64,000 nucleotides of DNA from Siniperca chuatsi. Taxonomy: Eukaryota; Chordata; Actinopteri; Centrarchiformes; Sinipercidae. Numbering within the stretch: the first letter of the stretch is position 1; each line of letters opens with the position of its first letter. The stretch lies in contig NC_058057.1 in assembly GCF_020085105.1 (NCBI RefSeq), forward strand, positions 21,193,860 through 21,257,859. The letters are read 5' to 3'. The notes beneath the pieces were generated by a model. The model did not search any database. It was not told the origin of the DNA and worked only from the letters and a program-made list of their open reading frames with translations. The position numbers and the translations under genes were made by a program. Shown here piece by piece: positions 23,947 through 36,800 of the stretch.

Positions 23947-25464
23947 TCAAGTCATTTTATTGTTGGCGTTTGGGTTTTGTCCACACCAGTACAGCTTGTC
24001 CTCGCCTCTCCTCCTCCTCCACTGGCAGAGCAGAAGCATGCGGAAGGTCTTCTGAAAGGTCTTGTTGCAGAGGGCGTAGCACATGGGGTTGATGGTGCTG
24101 TTGACGTAGCACAGCCAGTAGCCCAGGTGCCACAGGGACGTAGGGATGCACTCGGCACAGAAAGTGGAGATGAGCACCATGATGTTGTATGGCGTCCATG
24201 TGAGGATGAAGGCCAGGAGGATGGCACTGAGAGTCTGGGCCGCCTTCTTCTCCTTCACCAGCACATTCCTCTTCCTCTTGGTGATCTGGTTCTTCAGGAC
24301 GGGGTCCATGGGTTTGGAGGTGGTGGAGGAGGAAGGGGAGGCGTTTTTGGTGGGCTGCTCTGCTTCAGGCAGGCAGGGTGTAGGGTTGCCGTTTTTACCC
24401 TTTGAGCCAGGTTTGAACTTATAAGAGATGTGCTTTTTACTATTCTTCTTTTGAGGAGTGGAAAAATACTGATCTTCTGTATAATCAGTCACCTGCCCGT
24501 TCTTACTACCACTACCTTGCTCTTTGAAAGATCCCTGTGGGGTTTCTATAGAAACATGATGCTCCTCCTCTTCAGATGAGGTGTAGCTGTTAAACGAAGT
24601 GATCTGATCTGCTTTCGCCCATGCCTCATCTGATCTAATGGTAGTTTTAGTGGCATTACTTTGGTTAGATGAGGACCAGGAGGCCTGACTCCGGTCTCTC
24701 CTCTCTCTGGTGAAATGAAAGCAAGAATGAATGATAGTTTTCTGAGGTTTAGTGCCCTCTAGGACATTTTCTGTTGCGAGCCCTTGCAGCTCTGCTAGAT
24801 CTTTGGTCCGTCTCTGCGTCTCCTTGTAGATCCGACAGTAAAGGATGGTCATAACAGAGACAGGGATGTAGAAAGCAGCAATGGCCGTCCCAAATGTGAT
24901 CACAGGCTCTGTTAAAAACTGGATCTGGCACTGGTCCAGAGGCACTTTTCTCTCACCTACAAAGTGCTGCCAGCACAGAATGGGTGGTGCCCAGAGGACA
25001 AAAGACACCAGCCATGCAAGGCCTATCATGATGGCAGCTCTCTTTGGAGTCCTTTTAGCCCTGTAAGTCAGCGGCCTTGTAATGGAGAAGTATCTGTCAA
25101 AGCTGATGACGAGTAAGTTCATAACTGAAGCATTGCTGGCTACATAATCCACTGCTAGCCAAAGATCACATGCAAGGTTTCCCAAGGACCAGTAACCCAT
25201 CAGGATGTATGTGGTGTATAAGTTCATGGACAACACTCCTATGATGAGGTCGGCGAAAGCCAAACTCAGTAGGTAGTAGTTGTTTACAGTCTTCAGCTGG
25301 CTGTTGACTTTGAAGGACAGCAACACCAGCACGTTACCAACAATAGTTATCAAGCTGACAATGGCCGACACTGTAGCGATGGTTATAACCTCCCAAAGGC
25401 TGTGGGGAGCCGCATGGACATGTGATGTGTTGGCAAAAGTGCTGTTTGGAGGATGTACATCCAT
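23947..25464 (-). CDS. CHRM5: Muscarinic acetylcholine receptor M5 (CHRM5), single coding exon
   Basis: An intronless 505-residue class A GPCR. Residues 7 and 12 are in N-glycosylation sequons. The first six-helix core spans about 24-212: ligand aspartate D106, the DRY motif at 123-125, and the disulfide pair C99-C179. A long third cytoplasmic loop, rich in Ser/Thr/Lys, covers about 214-402. Helices 6-7 follow, with W423, Y426 and N427 of the ligand pocket and the NPxxY motif at N459-Y463. [20 protein letters not shown] before helix 6 is the Gq-coupling signature of M1/M3/M5. The protein couples acetylcholine to phospholipase C and calcium release at the plasma membrane. M5 rather than M1 or M3 is chosen from the helix and loop sequence and the AVEN/EMC7 neighbours. 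Human M5 is 532 aa; the third loop is shorter here. The gene diverges from AVEN, with start codons 0.9 kb apart. Confidence 0.97.
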   Translation of the reverse strand: MDVHPPNSTFANTSHVHAAPHSLWEVITIATVSAIVSLITIVGNVLVLLSFKVNSQLKTVNNYYLLSLAFADLIIGVLSMNLYTTYILMGYWSLGNLACDLWLAVDYVASNASVMNLLVISFDRYFSITRPLTYRAKRTPKRAAIMIGLAWLVSFVLWAPPILCWQHFVGERKVPLDQCQIQFLTEPVITFGTAIAAFYIPVSVMTILYCRIYKETQRRTKDLAELQGLATENVLEGTKPQKTIIHSCFHFTRERRDRSQASWSSSNQSNATKTTIRSDEAWAKADQITSFNSYTSSEEEEHHVSIETPQGSFKEQGSGSKNGQVTDYTEDQYFSTPQKKNSKKHISYKFKPGSKGKNGNPTPCLPEAEQPTKNASPSSSTTSKPMDPVLKNQITKRKRNVLVKEKKAAQTLSAILLAFILTWTPYNIMVLISTFCAECIPTSLWHLGYWLCYVNSTINPMCYALCNKTFQKTFRMLLLCQWRRRRGEDKLYWCGQNPNANNKMT

Positions 25465-25530
25465 GGTGCTGTGTTATCTGTCTGTGTTATCAGAGAGAGG
25501 TGCCCTTTTGCAGCTCCATTAAGAGTTTTC
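25465..25530 (-). other. CHRM5: 5' UTR part of the CHRM5 coding exon with splice acceptor
   Basis: On the minus strand, TTTGTATTTCAG ends just before 25530, a good acceptor with a T-rich lead. The coding exon therefore probably begins at 25530 and is joined to one or more upstream non-coding exons. This is the usual muscarinic gene plan: an intronless ORF with split 5' UTR. The upstream exons are not identified with certainty. Confidence 0.5.
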
Positions 25531-25599
25531 CTGAAATACAAAGAAAAACATTACAACAACAATTGCACATACTTGTTTTTTTAAATATTTTTATTATAT

Positions 25600-26340
25600 T
25601 AGGATAAACCGCTGTAGATATATCTTCTCATTTTTAAGGGGTCACAAAGCGTGCACTCATATACACTACTATAAGTACTGTAGTTGTAGTAGTAGCATTT
25701 ATGTAAATGTGTCCTCAGTGGACATGTTTGGAAGCTGAAACATCACATGTCTAATAGAGCTGTTTAATATACTACCACATAACTTGTATATAGTACTGTA
25801 TGTTACTATAGAAATGCAATCAAATCTACTAAATTACTAGTGATTTTTACACATTTGCAGTTTTTATTCATAAGCACAAAATTCCTTAAAGCTGTACTGA
25901 AATTTGATTTATTTAATAAACCTCGAAATATAATATAATGCCACTAATATAGAGCCACTGAAAACAATAATAACATAGCTTTTTTAACATTTTTGTTTTT
26001 GTACATAAACCCTGCAGCTGTTTTTTTAAATGTATTTATTTATTTTAATTTAATGGAATAGACCCTTGATGTAATGCGTTATGCTGTAATTTATTGCCAG
26101 AATTGTTATATTTTTCAAACTGTTGTTTGTTCTCCAATAAAATATTTTAAAATGTTGACATTCAATTTTTGAAATGTAAAATTAATTATATGTCTATAGT
26201 GTCCAAGTGTGACATTAATTATTTTTGTCCAAGACTATCGGACTTTTGATGGAGACTCGGAACCATCAAAAGAAATGTATATATATCATAGAACACCATT
26301 CAATGTAACACTCATTCCGTACCCTGAGGTGTCACATGCT
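25600..26340. other. CHRM5-AVEN divergent spacer
   Basis: AT-rich spacer with no coding frame. The last about 100 bp before the AVEN start become GC-richer and probably hold the AVEN promoter. No TATA box at a convincing distance was seen. Confidence 0.45.
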
Positions 26341-26366
26341 AAACTATCCGGCCACAGCTGACAGCA

Positions 26367-27840
26367 ATGGAGGGTAGACCGAACAGAAGCAGAGGAGGTT
26401 GTTGGAGAAGAGGTGGCCGGGGTGGAAACGACAGCGACAGTTTTGGCGGCGAACACCGGGGCAGAGGGAGAGGAGGCCACCACCGCGGCCGGGGTAAAAG
26501 AGACCACTACCGCGGTCGCGGACGCGGCGGAGGCGCACATGCAGCGGAGTTCCATTCCCGGGTGAGAGAGCATGGAAGTTGCGTTCCATAGGCGAGCCCG
26601 TTATCCCGCTCTACCAAACCACATTGAAAAATTAGTCATTTTGTAGTTACGTCTCTAAAAAAAAAACGCACACAGGTCTTTGACGATGATGTAAAACATA
26701 ATATGACCTCCTCTTCAACTCGGCCTAATTAGCATTAATACTTTGTAGATGCTAATACCGAGCGTTGTGAAAAGTTTTAAATATTGATATTTTGTTTAAA
26801 TATAGTTATGCTTCGTGAATAACCTGAATGCAACCAAAGCACAATCCCTGTAGCAGTTGTAGAGTTGTGAGCTTTACTCAGTATACCAGCCACACTGGTT
26901 GATTGCTGTGCATTAGTGGGTTTGTGTCAGCATTATCACATCCACATCTAATACTGTACTGCTGATGCATAATGCACAAAATGAAATGACACTAGATAGT
27001 CAGGCAGCTTCTTTTCCACTGGGATGTTCTGTCAGTTGATGCCCCTGCCATCTTAACTGCAGAATTAGAATGGAAACAATAGGGGCTCTGTGATTGCAAT
27101 CACACAAATCTCCTTTGGTACACAGGGGCTCCTTGATTGCAATCATAAAAAAACTCCTTTGGTGCTCCATATCTACCATGGGGTCTTTGATGATTATGTT
27201 GTGTGTTTGAGTTTTGACAGGGCACCAAAAAGAAAAAAACTGAGCAAAACCACACTTTGTCCTTCTGACTCATGTCACGTTGCACATTTCCATGACAACA
27301 TTATTGAAGGTTTGTGACAAAATGGAAAGAAATCTATGACTCACACAAATTGAATGAGTTCAGTTGTTGCACTGACGTCTATTCTTTGTTATACAGTGGG
27401 ACATGCCATTTACCTGGATCCTTTTGTTGGGCTTAGCTACCGATCATGAATAAGAGCTATGTGTTAATGACCACTTGACAAAATGCTCTTCGAATTATAC
27501 TCCGTGGAACATCGTCAGTGGAGGTGTAATTTTTGTCATGGAAAAATCTTAGTCACACACAGGCTAGCTGACTCCGCTCAGTTTAAACTTTTTGAAGTTA
27601 GTAAAAAGGAAGAAATTATTTTTTTCACATGATCTGGCAATTCTGTAAGTTGTGATCTACACCAAAGAATGTAATATCAAAGTACAGTTCCTTTTGTTTC
27701 TGGAAAGATGACCTATTTCAGAGGTTATGTTATGGTTTCCCAACCGACAATTCCAGGACAGATTTTTGAACAGTTCCCTTCTTCACCTCATCGCATGAAA
27801 CCTGCTGTACATCCATGGGAAGATGGTACAGGAGAAAAAG

Positions 27841-27876
<36 letters not shown>

Positions 27877-30800
27877 CCTCTCCTGAGGACTGTGGAAGAC
27901 CGACCAAACATGGTCACGTCCACGTAGAATAAAGTAAAATAATTAGTGTATTTTTGTGCAGATAATTTTTAGTATGTGTTTGTGCTTCTTGCGCTCCACC
28001 TTCGCTTTTGGCCATTTAAAACAGGTCATGACCTTCAGTCATGGTCTGACAACATCATGTGATCTAGTTTGTTTTGAGCTTACTGAGACCTTAAAACTCC
28101 GGGCTTAGCATGTGCCATATGAAAAGCACTTATCACTTTAATGTCACTTGAATCACTTTCCTCATTGTGTATGCCGCCATGTTTTCTTTTTAGGATCAGG
28201 ATGAAGGGGACAACTGTCAGGAGGAAGATGGCAGGATGGAGGTGTTCTCCAGGAGGAAACTGGAGTCAAACTGGGACCGTTACGAGGTGTCAGAGAGGCA
28301 GGAGCCTGATGATGACACGCCCACTCAGAGAGGAACAGACTACCACGTCCTGCTGGAGACAGCAGGTAAGGTCTGGCCACGAAAAGCTTGAGGAAGTTGT
28401 TTGTTTTGCCAACCACACCTGAAGTGCTCAGTCAGCCCTCAGCAGGAGAGGCACGACGTCAGGCATCTGAGCTTCCCAAAAAACTGAAATATTCCTAGAA
28501 TGATTATTTTTTTTGGGCTTAGATTTGTGTACATAAAGGAATTTCTTTCAAAGGTAGAATTGTGTAAGTCAACACAATAATGTGACATAAATAAATCAGT
28601 AAGGGATTGAATTTTTTGACTTTTTCAGTCAGTTTTGTGGAATAGTGGCACAGTAAGCATGACAAAGAAATAAAGCCAGTTCGCTTCAAAAGCTTTAGTG
28701 ACAAATTCTCAGTCCATCTTGCTTCAGTTGGCACAAATAAATGTTTGCTCATTTTTACCAACGATGATCAAACCATCACTGGACTAAAGAAACAGTACAA
28801 GGGTATTATGCTTTTGTGTTGACTTTTAATTTGTGTATTAGCCTGTCTGGGACAGTGACATGGAAATTCAATCTGTGTCAAATGCTCCACTGAGTCTAAT
28901 TGTACTTTTCTGAAGTTGTCTCCATATTATCTCCCTAATTAGTTAAAAGGAAATGTCTCTTGTCTTAATAGACTTTAATTGCTCTGTATGGACTTTGCTG
29001 TCAGATGGCTGCATAGAAGATCCTTGTTTGTTAAATTAATTTCAGCCTCAGTGGTCAGTGTTTGGCCCTCTGCGGTCTCAACAGTCTCATCCCTGTTTCT
29101 GTTCCCCAAAGGAACACCAGTAAGAAACAGTACTGTCTTATTAGAGCAGAGCTTGAGATTTTCATATTTAGGACTGATTCTCAGATGACAGCCCCAATGT
29201 GGCACTGTCACATTTTGCTCATGCCTCACGTTGGGTTAAATAGAGCAGATGGTCACCCCCCCAAATCTGCTTAGTGTTTTGCCAAAAGTTTTATTTTTAA
29301 ATATGACAGACAGGGAAGCAGGCTAAGTCTCATTTTAGCAGCTCCCAAGCGTGCCGTAATTTAGCCAAAGTATCTGATGTGTGTTTTATATTGCTATGTC
29401 TGTTGGCTTTCTAGCAATTGTTAAAGAGTAACTCCTCACTAGATTTCAGGAGGAAAAACAGAACTTCACTGGCCTCTATGGGTTGAAAGGTATAGACCAG
29501 GGGTTTTCAAAGTCTGACACTGTGTGTGCAGCATTTGAACACAGGGGAAGTGACGGTAAATAAATGGATAGAGGAGAGTGTTCCAGGAATAAGAACCATG
29601 TCGATGGGTGGTGATTCTGAGCCTTAGTAATGTCAAAAAATACTGATAGTGCAACATGCAGTAAAGTTAACATTACTTGAGCCCCATTTATTTATTTTTT
29701 TTTTTTTTTTTTGCCTATATTTGTTTACCATTTTGGCAAATTGGCATCATTAAAAGTATGCAGAATTAGCTATTAGCAGTTCTTGTTTTCAGTGTATCCA
29801 TGGATGTACAGACAACTATCACTGGATTACTTTGTTACTTTGTTACCGATTTTTGACACTAATTGCGGGAATCAGGCGCTAAAGGTTTTAATGTACCTTA
29901 AGTGCCTCCATGAGCTGTGCTGCAGCTCCAACTGCTGGCCGTGTTGATAAGTGGGCCAAATCAGCGTGTGTGTTGTCACCACTAGTTGGCAGTGCAAGTG
30001 GGATTATTAGATTGGGTGTACTTACTCTTTGATTATAGTTGGTGTGGATTTTGCAGCTTCATGAGTTTAAGATATGAGCAAGTCTAAAATAATTTATCAG
30101 CTTCTCGTCTGATTTTATAACAACATTCAAAGTTTACAGCAGGCTGTGAATAATGTGTGTCATTTTTTCCTGGACTGTTGGCAGTGATGGCAGTATTCAG
30201 GACCTGAAACTTCCCTCTACTCCCGGACTTTCATGGCATATTTACTTCTCATTTTCATGGACTTTATTTGTGTCATCTATTTCCAAGCAACACACACCCC
30301 CCTGGTGGTTTGGCAGTTAGAAGTCTTCTCCTACATGTTTCTGATGCCTTTAGAGTTTGTTTATAGTGAAGTCAACAAGGAGCAAGTTGAAGAAAGGCTC
30401 GGCCATCTTCTTCTCACTAATGTTTGTTGAACATAGTGGTTAAACTAAACAATTAATTGATTAGTTGATTGACAGAACATGTATCTACTATTCTGATATT
30501 CGATTAATTGTTTAAGTCTTTTATCAAACAAAAATGCCAAACATTTGATTGTCTCAGCTTCTCAAATGTGAAGATTTAATGGTTTTCTCTGTTTTTTAAT
30601 TATAGTGACTGGAATGTCTTTGGGTTTTTAAAATGGGCAATAATGTAGTGTTGCAGTGGTGCTGCCACAGTCTATAGGTTGAATTCTGCTCTGAAATACA
30701 GTACAAATCAGTTGCTACATTGGAATCATTATGGCAGGAATGCTCGAACATCTTGATGAAGAAGTACAAGTCTGGCATCGCAGCCGTCCCTTTCACCCAC

Positions 30801-33800
30801 TCTCTTCTCAGCATGACTGAACTGATTTCATAACATACTGCTGCAGATAGTAAAGTACTTCACTGTATTAACAGGTGTTGTGGTTTAAAAATCTTTATAT
30901 TATCTAGTGTTGGGTCATTTGAATTTTATAAATCAACAGGATGTGATATGGGTATTAAGATGCCATTATTCAAAGTAGGGTTACACCAACGCATTGGCCT
31001 TGTACCAATTAACAAACATCAATCAGTCATTTTGTGTTCTACTGATGTGATTTAAGTTTCCTTTTTTACTGCAAAGCATGTAAATGAGATTTTACTTTCT
31101 TTGCACATTTGATTTATTATTTTTTTAATCATCCATTTATGTTTTGGTAAATTAGTCCTTTTAAAGGCCTGTTGTGGGTTTGAGATGAGCGTTTCATTAA
31201 GGTTTAAAGCTGCACTAATCAATATTTCAATATGAACAATAGGTCAAATGACTGTGCAATGTGAAAGTCGTCGCTCGTAGTGACAAACGCACAGATAATT
31301 ATCAGCCGGCTCATCAGCATTTTAGTGTTTTTTAGCTCTTTGTTTTGGTTTTATGGCCCACAGCTTTACTGTTTTGATTCAGTCTCTGCAACAGGCAGTA
31401 GTTTTCAGTGGAAAAAGCTGCAACAACCCACTGTGCGCTACCCGTCCAACATCCAAAGTTACCGACTATCTGGTGAACATAGTGGATGGAGCCTTCAAAA
31501 TGCCCCAACAGTTAATGCAGCTTTAAGTGTTGTCTCAGAGGCTTGAGGTTATGGAAACAATAACATCCTGGGAGGAACACTACAGTTATTACAATTTCTG
31601 GCATTAAAATGAATACATTTACGAGATATTGAAATTATAACTAAAATACCACCTATCTCAACTTATGTAACTAACTTAAAATAACTTAAAATATTGGTTT
31701 TATTAGCTGCCTTTAATGAAAACCCACATTTGTTAAATAGGTTATATTTGGACCAAAACACGCTATTAAATACTCACTGAACAAGTACTGAATATTATTC
31801 AGCATAAAGTCTGATAAAATTTCTTTGATCAGCCAAGTTTGATGGGGTTTTAGCTAAATATCCAAGAGTTGACACTGACAGTCTGTGCAGCTCTTCGACT
31901 TGCTTGTGTTTTTGGAGGAAGTTGCAAGGCCATTTTTAGCTCAAGATGAGGGTTTTAGCAGCTAGCTGTTTTTATAGGATTTTTGTTTTTTTTCTCACGC
32001 CATTAGAGAGTTAGTGTTGCAGCAGCATGTCTCTCTCCCTTTCTCTTGTAGCATAAATGCCAAAGGTTGTCCTGTGAGTTCTTTGACTCTCTCTGTGTTT
32101 TGCCCACATTGTCAGATTAGTCATGCTGTACATCAAGAGGCTGCCGCTCTCTAGAGGATACTTAATTGTACGTGGGAGGCAATGCTTTCAAGAGTCGTTT
32201 TTCTGGCCAATTAAGGTAGCCGTGAAATCAGGAATTCACAACAGAAACCTCCCTTTTCCTTTTGGCTAAAGTTATTATAGAATACTTCTTATTGTGGAGC
32301 TTATATCACCATCACTTTTTGTATCCAAGGTGTTGAAGTGTTGGAGTATTCTGTTTACTTTGTTGGCAAGATTGGGCAGAATGTACCAGGTCAGAAGTAT
32401 GTGCAGATGTTATGTATTTCAGGATAGAAATGGCCTAGAGCAGCAATTCTTATGAGATTCACAAGAGCAGAGTAGTCGAGAGCAGAGCTTTACCTACAGT
32501 GTGTTGGAGGCGTTAGACGTGAGTGAGATTATGGGCTGATTTTACAACATTTTAATCAAATAGATTCAATGTTTTTCCTATGCCACAAAGCAGTATGCCA
32601 TTATCTGACTACAAGGATGCTGCCTTTCATAAGAAGATACTTTAAAGGTGGGGTATGCGATTCTGGAGAAATCCAATACCATGACAAATACCATGATATA
32701 GAGCAAACAACGACACAGCAAGTAAAATAACTAACATTGTCTAGGTTGTGGGTTTGCAAACTGTCACTACAGTTGCTGCTGCGAAGCGAACAGCCAGAGA
32801 GAACAAGACAGTTTCCCAGAGCCAGCACACCAGCTCCAGACAGCGATACTCACAACTCTCCTGCTGCTATAGCAAACATCACAACAGCAGCATATCTTGG
32901 CAAACGATTGTCTGTGGGCAAGTCATTTAACGTTACCTGCCACACAAATCATGGCTGGAATAGTGTTGTGTGGCCCGGTCCGAGCCACTTTGTTTGTTTC
33001 CTATTTACAGAGCCAGGGCTGTGTACAAACACCGGGTTTTGTTTCAGTGCGCACACTGAACGGACAGCTAGCGGACTGTGAGGAGACATTCGCTGAATCT
33101 GACAAAAAGATGTGTATTGGATTAGAATCGCATACCACACCTTTAATCTGCTAATGTTGCCATCCACTGTTTTCAGAGCTGAGCACATATGAACAACCTA
33201 AAACAAAACTTTATCAATATATATCTGAGTGGGTGGGGATTGTTTTGTTTCTGACATTAAGGGGCAGAAAGCATTGAGGTTTTGTGAAAGTGATTCCTTG
33301 TAAGTTTTAAAAGAAGATCTTTTAGAGCTGAAATAATTAATGGATTAATTGACAGAAAATGAATCTGTAACAATTTTGATAATTGTTTTAAGATTGGATA
33401 AAATAGAGCTTTATTTATCCTAGGGAAAATTGTTGTACAGCATTTGCAGTACAAAGTAGTAAAGCAACATATAAAGCAAAGCATAAAGCGAATATAAGGA
33501 GTACAAACTGTTGCTGGCTGTTGCTCGTACGGCGCTGGAATCAGTCATTTTAGTCAAATTTCAAGCCAAACTTACAAAAAATCACTTGTTCCAGCTTCTC
33601 AAATGTATAAATTTGCAGTTTTTCTTTGTTTTCCATGATAATAAACTGATAAACTGTTTTGGACTATCAGTCAGATCAAACAAAGAATTCAAATATGTCA
33701 AGTTTGGGAAATTGAGATGCACATTTTACTATAATATAATAGAACTAATAGTAAAAAAAAAACTACTGCTGCTTCACAACTCCAGTGTCAGGTGTAACAG

Positions 33801-36800
33801 TAGGCCAGCTTACTGAGGCATTACATACCAATTTTATAATTATAGTTCCTTTTGAGGCACAGTCCACAGCTGTCCTACCTCCACAAAATATGGTGTTACA
33901 CACTGTTAGAATATGACGAGCCCAGAAAATCAGTCTGATAAAACAGTTAGGGGAAGTTTTATGAGGTCGCAATTTAACTAAATGCTTCTTAGAGCTTGTG
34001 TGTTATCAGTATGTGACTGAAAAATGTAATGAAGGAACAGCTATAAATATAGCTGTTCATCTAAAATCACAATTTTAATTCTAATTTAACACTTAGATAA
34101 ATAAATACATTTTTTGATTCTAATATGCTAATGTGTGAGCCATTATTGTATAGTCTAAACAACATTTAAAACGTTTACAAGAAGTCTTTTTTTTAAAGTG
34201 CTCAGATGAAATGGAAATTTGCTGAAAATCTGCTGCACAGTTCCATGAGAATTAGGCAAACTTCATCTGCTGATGAAGATCATGTGATATGATTGAAAGC
34301 CCCAGAACAGCTACTTATTGGAATCTGAGGTGAGACTGTTGTGTAAACATTTGAAATAATATAATCCTAAATTCGGAAATGTAGATAAATGGGAAACATG
34401 TATAGAATTCAAGCATGAAAAAACGTGTGTTCATATTTTTGGTATATTTTCTAATCACATGACTGACATGAGTAAAATTTGAACTTTGTATTTCTACACT
34501 TTAGTATTGCTAGTTTTACTAAAGTAAAAGATCTGGGTACTTCTTCCACCACTGGCACTATAATATAAAATATATAGTAACTCTTTTCATTCTGACGTTC
34601 AACCAACAGTAAGATGTTCTAGTGCAGAACCTGTCACTGTTGTTTATATCATCTCCATTAATATAACATCAGTTTGTTTATATTTCAGTTTGACCATTTC
34701 TTCTGTTTAATATCCAAATGCATTTGCTGGTGCAGTGACTCGGTTTTCCCACAAAGAGCATTAAAGCTTCATCTTATCTCTGCATGTTTTCAATAATTAA
34801 TTCACGCAAAACAAATTAATGCACAAAACTTAAATGCCACTGGGAGATTTAAGCACGAGATCTATAAAGACTTCTACCTTTTCAGTGAATTTGCTTTGCC
34901 AATCTATTTAAAAATATATAATTGAGTCTTTTTAACCTTTCAGTGGCTGACTTTCTATTTGCAAAAGCTCTATTGAAAGCTCTACTGTACCTAGTGTGAT
35001 TAGGAAAAATGGAGCCTGACAGGGAAATTATGTACACAGACTGTTTGATTTGAAATGAAGGTCATGTTGATTTCTGTTATTTTGTGGCCTCCTGGATGGC
35101 TATTATTTGGCCCCACTGCTTGTCCAAACATCCCAAATGCTTTTAGCATTCATGTGTTTTGATTGACTCTGATTACACCTTCTATTACACTCAATAATAA
35201 GAATTCACAGAGGTCGCAGTATACCTTATTCATGACTGTGTCGTCCGGACTGATGTTGCTTTTCACAGATGAAACCTTGGTGCTTTTGATACCTGAAATA
35301 TTTCAGGACCAGCGCATTTAGAAACTGCTTTTGTGAAGAAATGTTTTCATCGCCTTGAGAATTTCAGTAGTCATGAATCAGAGAGGAACTGTGATGAACT
35401 TGAAGAGTATTGATTGAATTAAAACACATCAAGCCTTAAGGAGTGAATTGCTGTTGACTCTTTTGTAACCTGAAGGTGATTTTATTTTGTCTAGGTCTAG
35501 TCCTTGCATTGTTGGGGGTTGATTGTGCTGTTGCTATGGGTAATGCACACATGGTGCAATTCCCTTGATTTGTGTGTTTCATGTTCTTATATCCTGGTGG
35601 GGACTTTAACCTGAATGCACACTAACCCATGGGGGCTTGCGTCACTGTGGGGACAAAAATTGAGGTCCTCGTGGGTAGAGACTGCTTTTTGAGGGTTAAG
35701 ACTTGGTTTTAGGGTACAGGTTACAATTAGGTTAGGGTTAAGGTTAGGAACTTAGTTGTGATGGTTAGGGTAGGGGGCTAGAGAAAGCATTATGTCAATG
35801 ACTGTCCCCCACGGGGATAGTGAAACAGACGTGTGTGTGACTTAGGGGAATTGCTCGGACAGCATCCTAAGGTGGTCATCTATCTGTACACATTAACACA
35901 AGGATTAGTCCTCCTCCCCCGCAGCCGTAGTTTACCGAGGCTGCTAATGGGCATCTATCAAGGCTCAATCATAATGAAACAAAAGGAAATCGCATTAGAG
36001 CTTCAGTGATTCACCTAACTAGATTGACACACACACAGGGACGTTTTCCTAACCTAGATGAATAGTCCCAATCATGCCAGTAATTTATATGTTCCGTTGT
36101 CATTATGGATACTTGATTAGCCATCTAGACTGGAGGAGACTGGCGTCAAAGCAGAGGAATGAGGCCGGTCATGTACCGTCTGGATGGGAAAAAATAGGAA
36201 ACAAAGCATTACAGGTGCTTGCTTCGTTTCCCTGCAATTGATGAATATGATTAAGCCAGTGGAGGATGGTGTGAGTCCAAATAAAGCAGCAGGTGGATCA
36301 TAGACACTTCACTGAGATCATCCCACAGAACAGTCTACCCACTTTCATCCTTAAATACCTGTGTCAATATGTTAATACATGACGGTTTATTTTAGGGCTG
36401 CAATTATTTTCATTATCAGTTCAACTGCAGATTAACTTCTCAATTAATGTTTTAAGTTCATAAAATGTCAGAAAATAGTCAAAGATGCCCCTCATAGTTT
36501 CCCAGAGCTGAAGTTGGTGTCTTCAAATTGCTGGTTTTGTCCAATTTACTGTCCAAATCCAATGATATTCAGTTTACTACAGAACTGCAACAATTATTCG
36601 ATTATTCAATCAAAAGAAAATTATTCTGCAACTCTCTGATAATCAATTAATCATTAAAGTAATTTTTCCTGTAAAAATGCTGAACATTTGTTTTTATGGT
36701 TTGTCACCACTACCTAGGGTAGTGATGGACATTTTTCACTGTTTTTTGATGTTTTATATACCAATCGATTAATTGAGAAAATAATCAGCAAAGTAATCGA

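Noticed and set aside
23902..25607. Plus-strand and alternate-frame ORFs over CHRM5 (up to 167 codons)
   Set aside because: They are antisense or shifted shadows of the receptor exon with no similarity to known proteins.
26286..26589. Minus-strand Ala/Ser/Val-rich frames over AVEN exon 1
   Set aside because: They are antisense translations of the GC-rich RGG-coding exon.
35680..35790. Telomere-like TTAGGG words
   Set aside because: The units are irregular and embedded in a dispersed fish repeat; there is no tandem (TTAGGG)n array.
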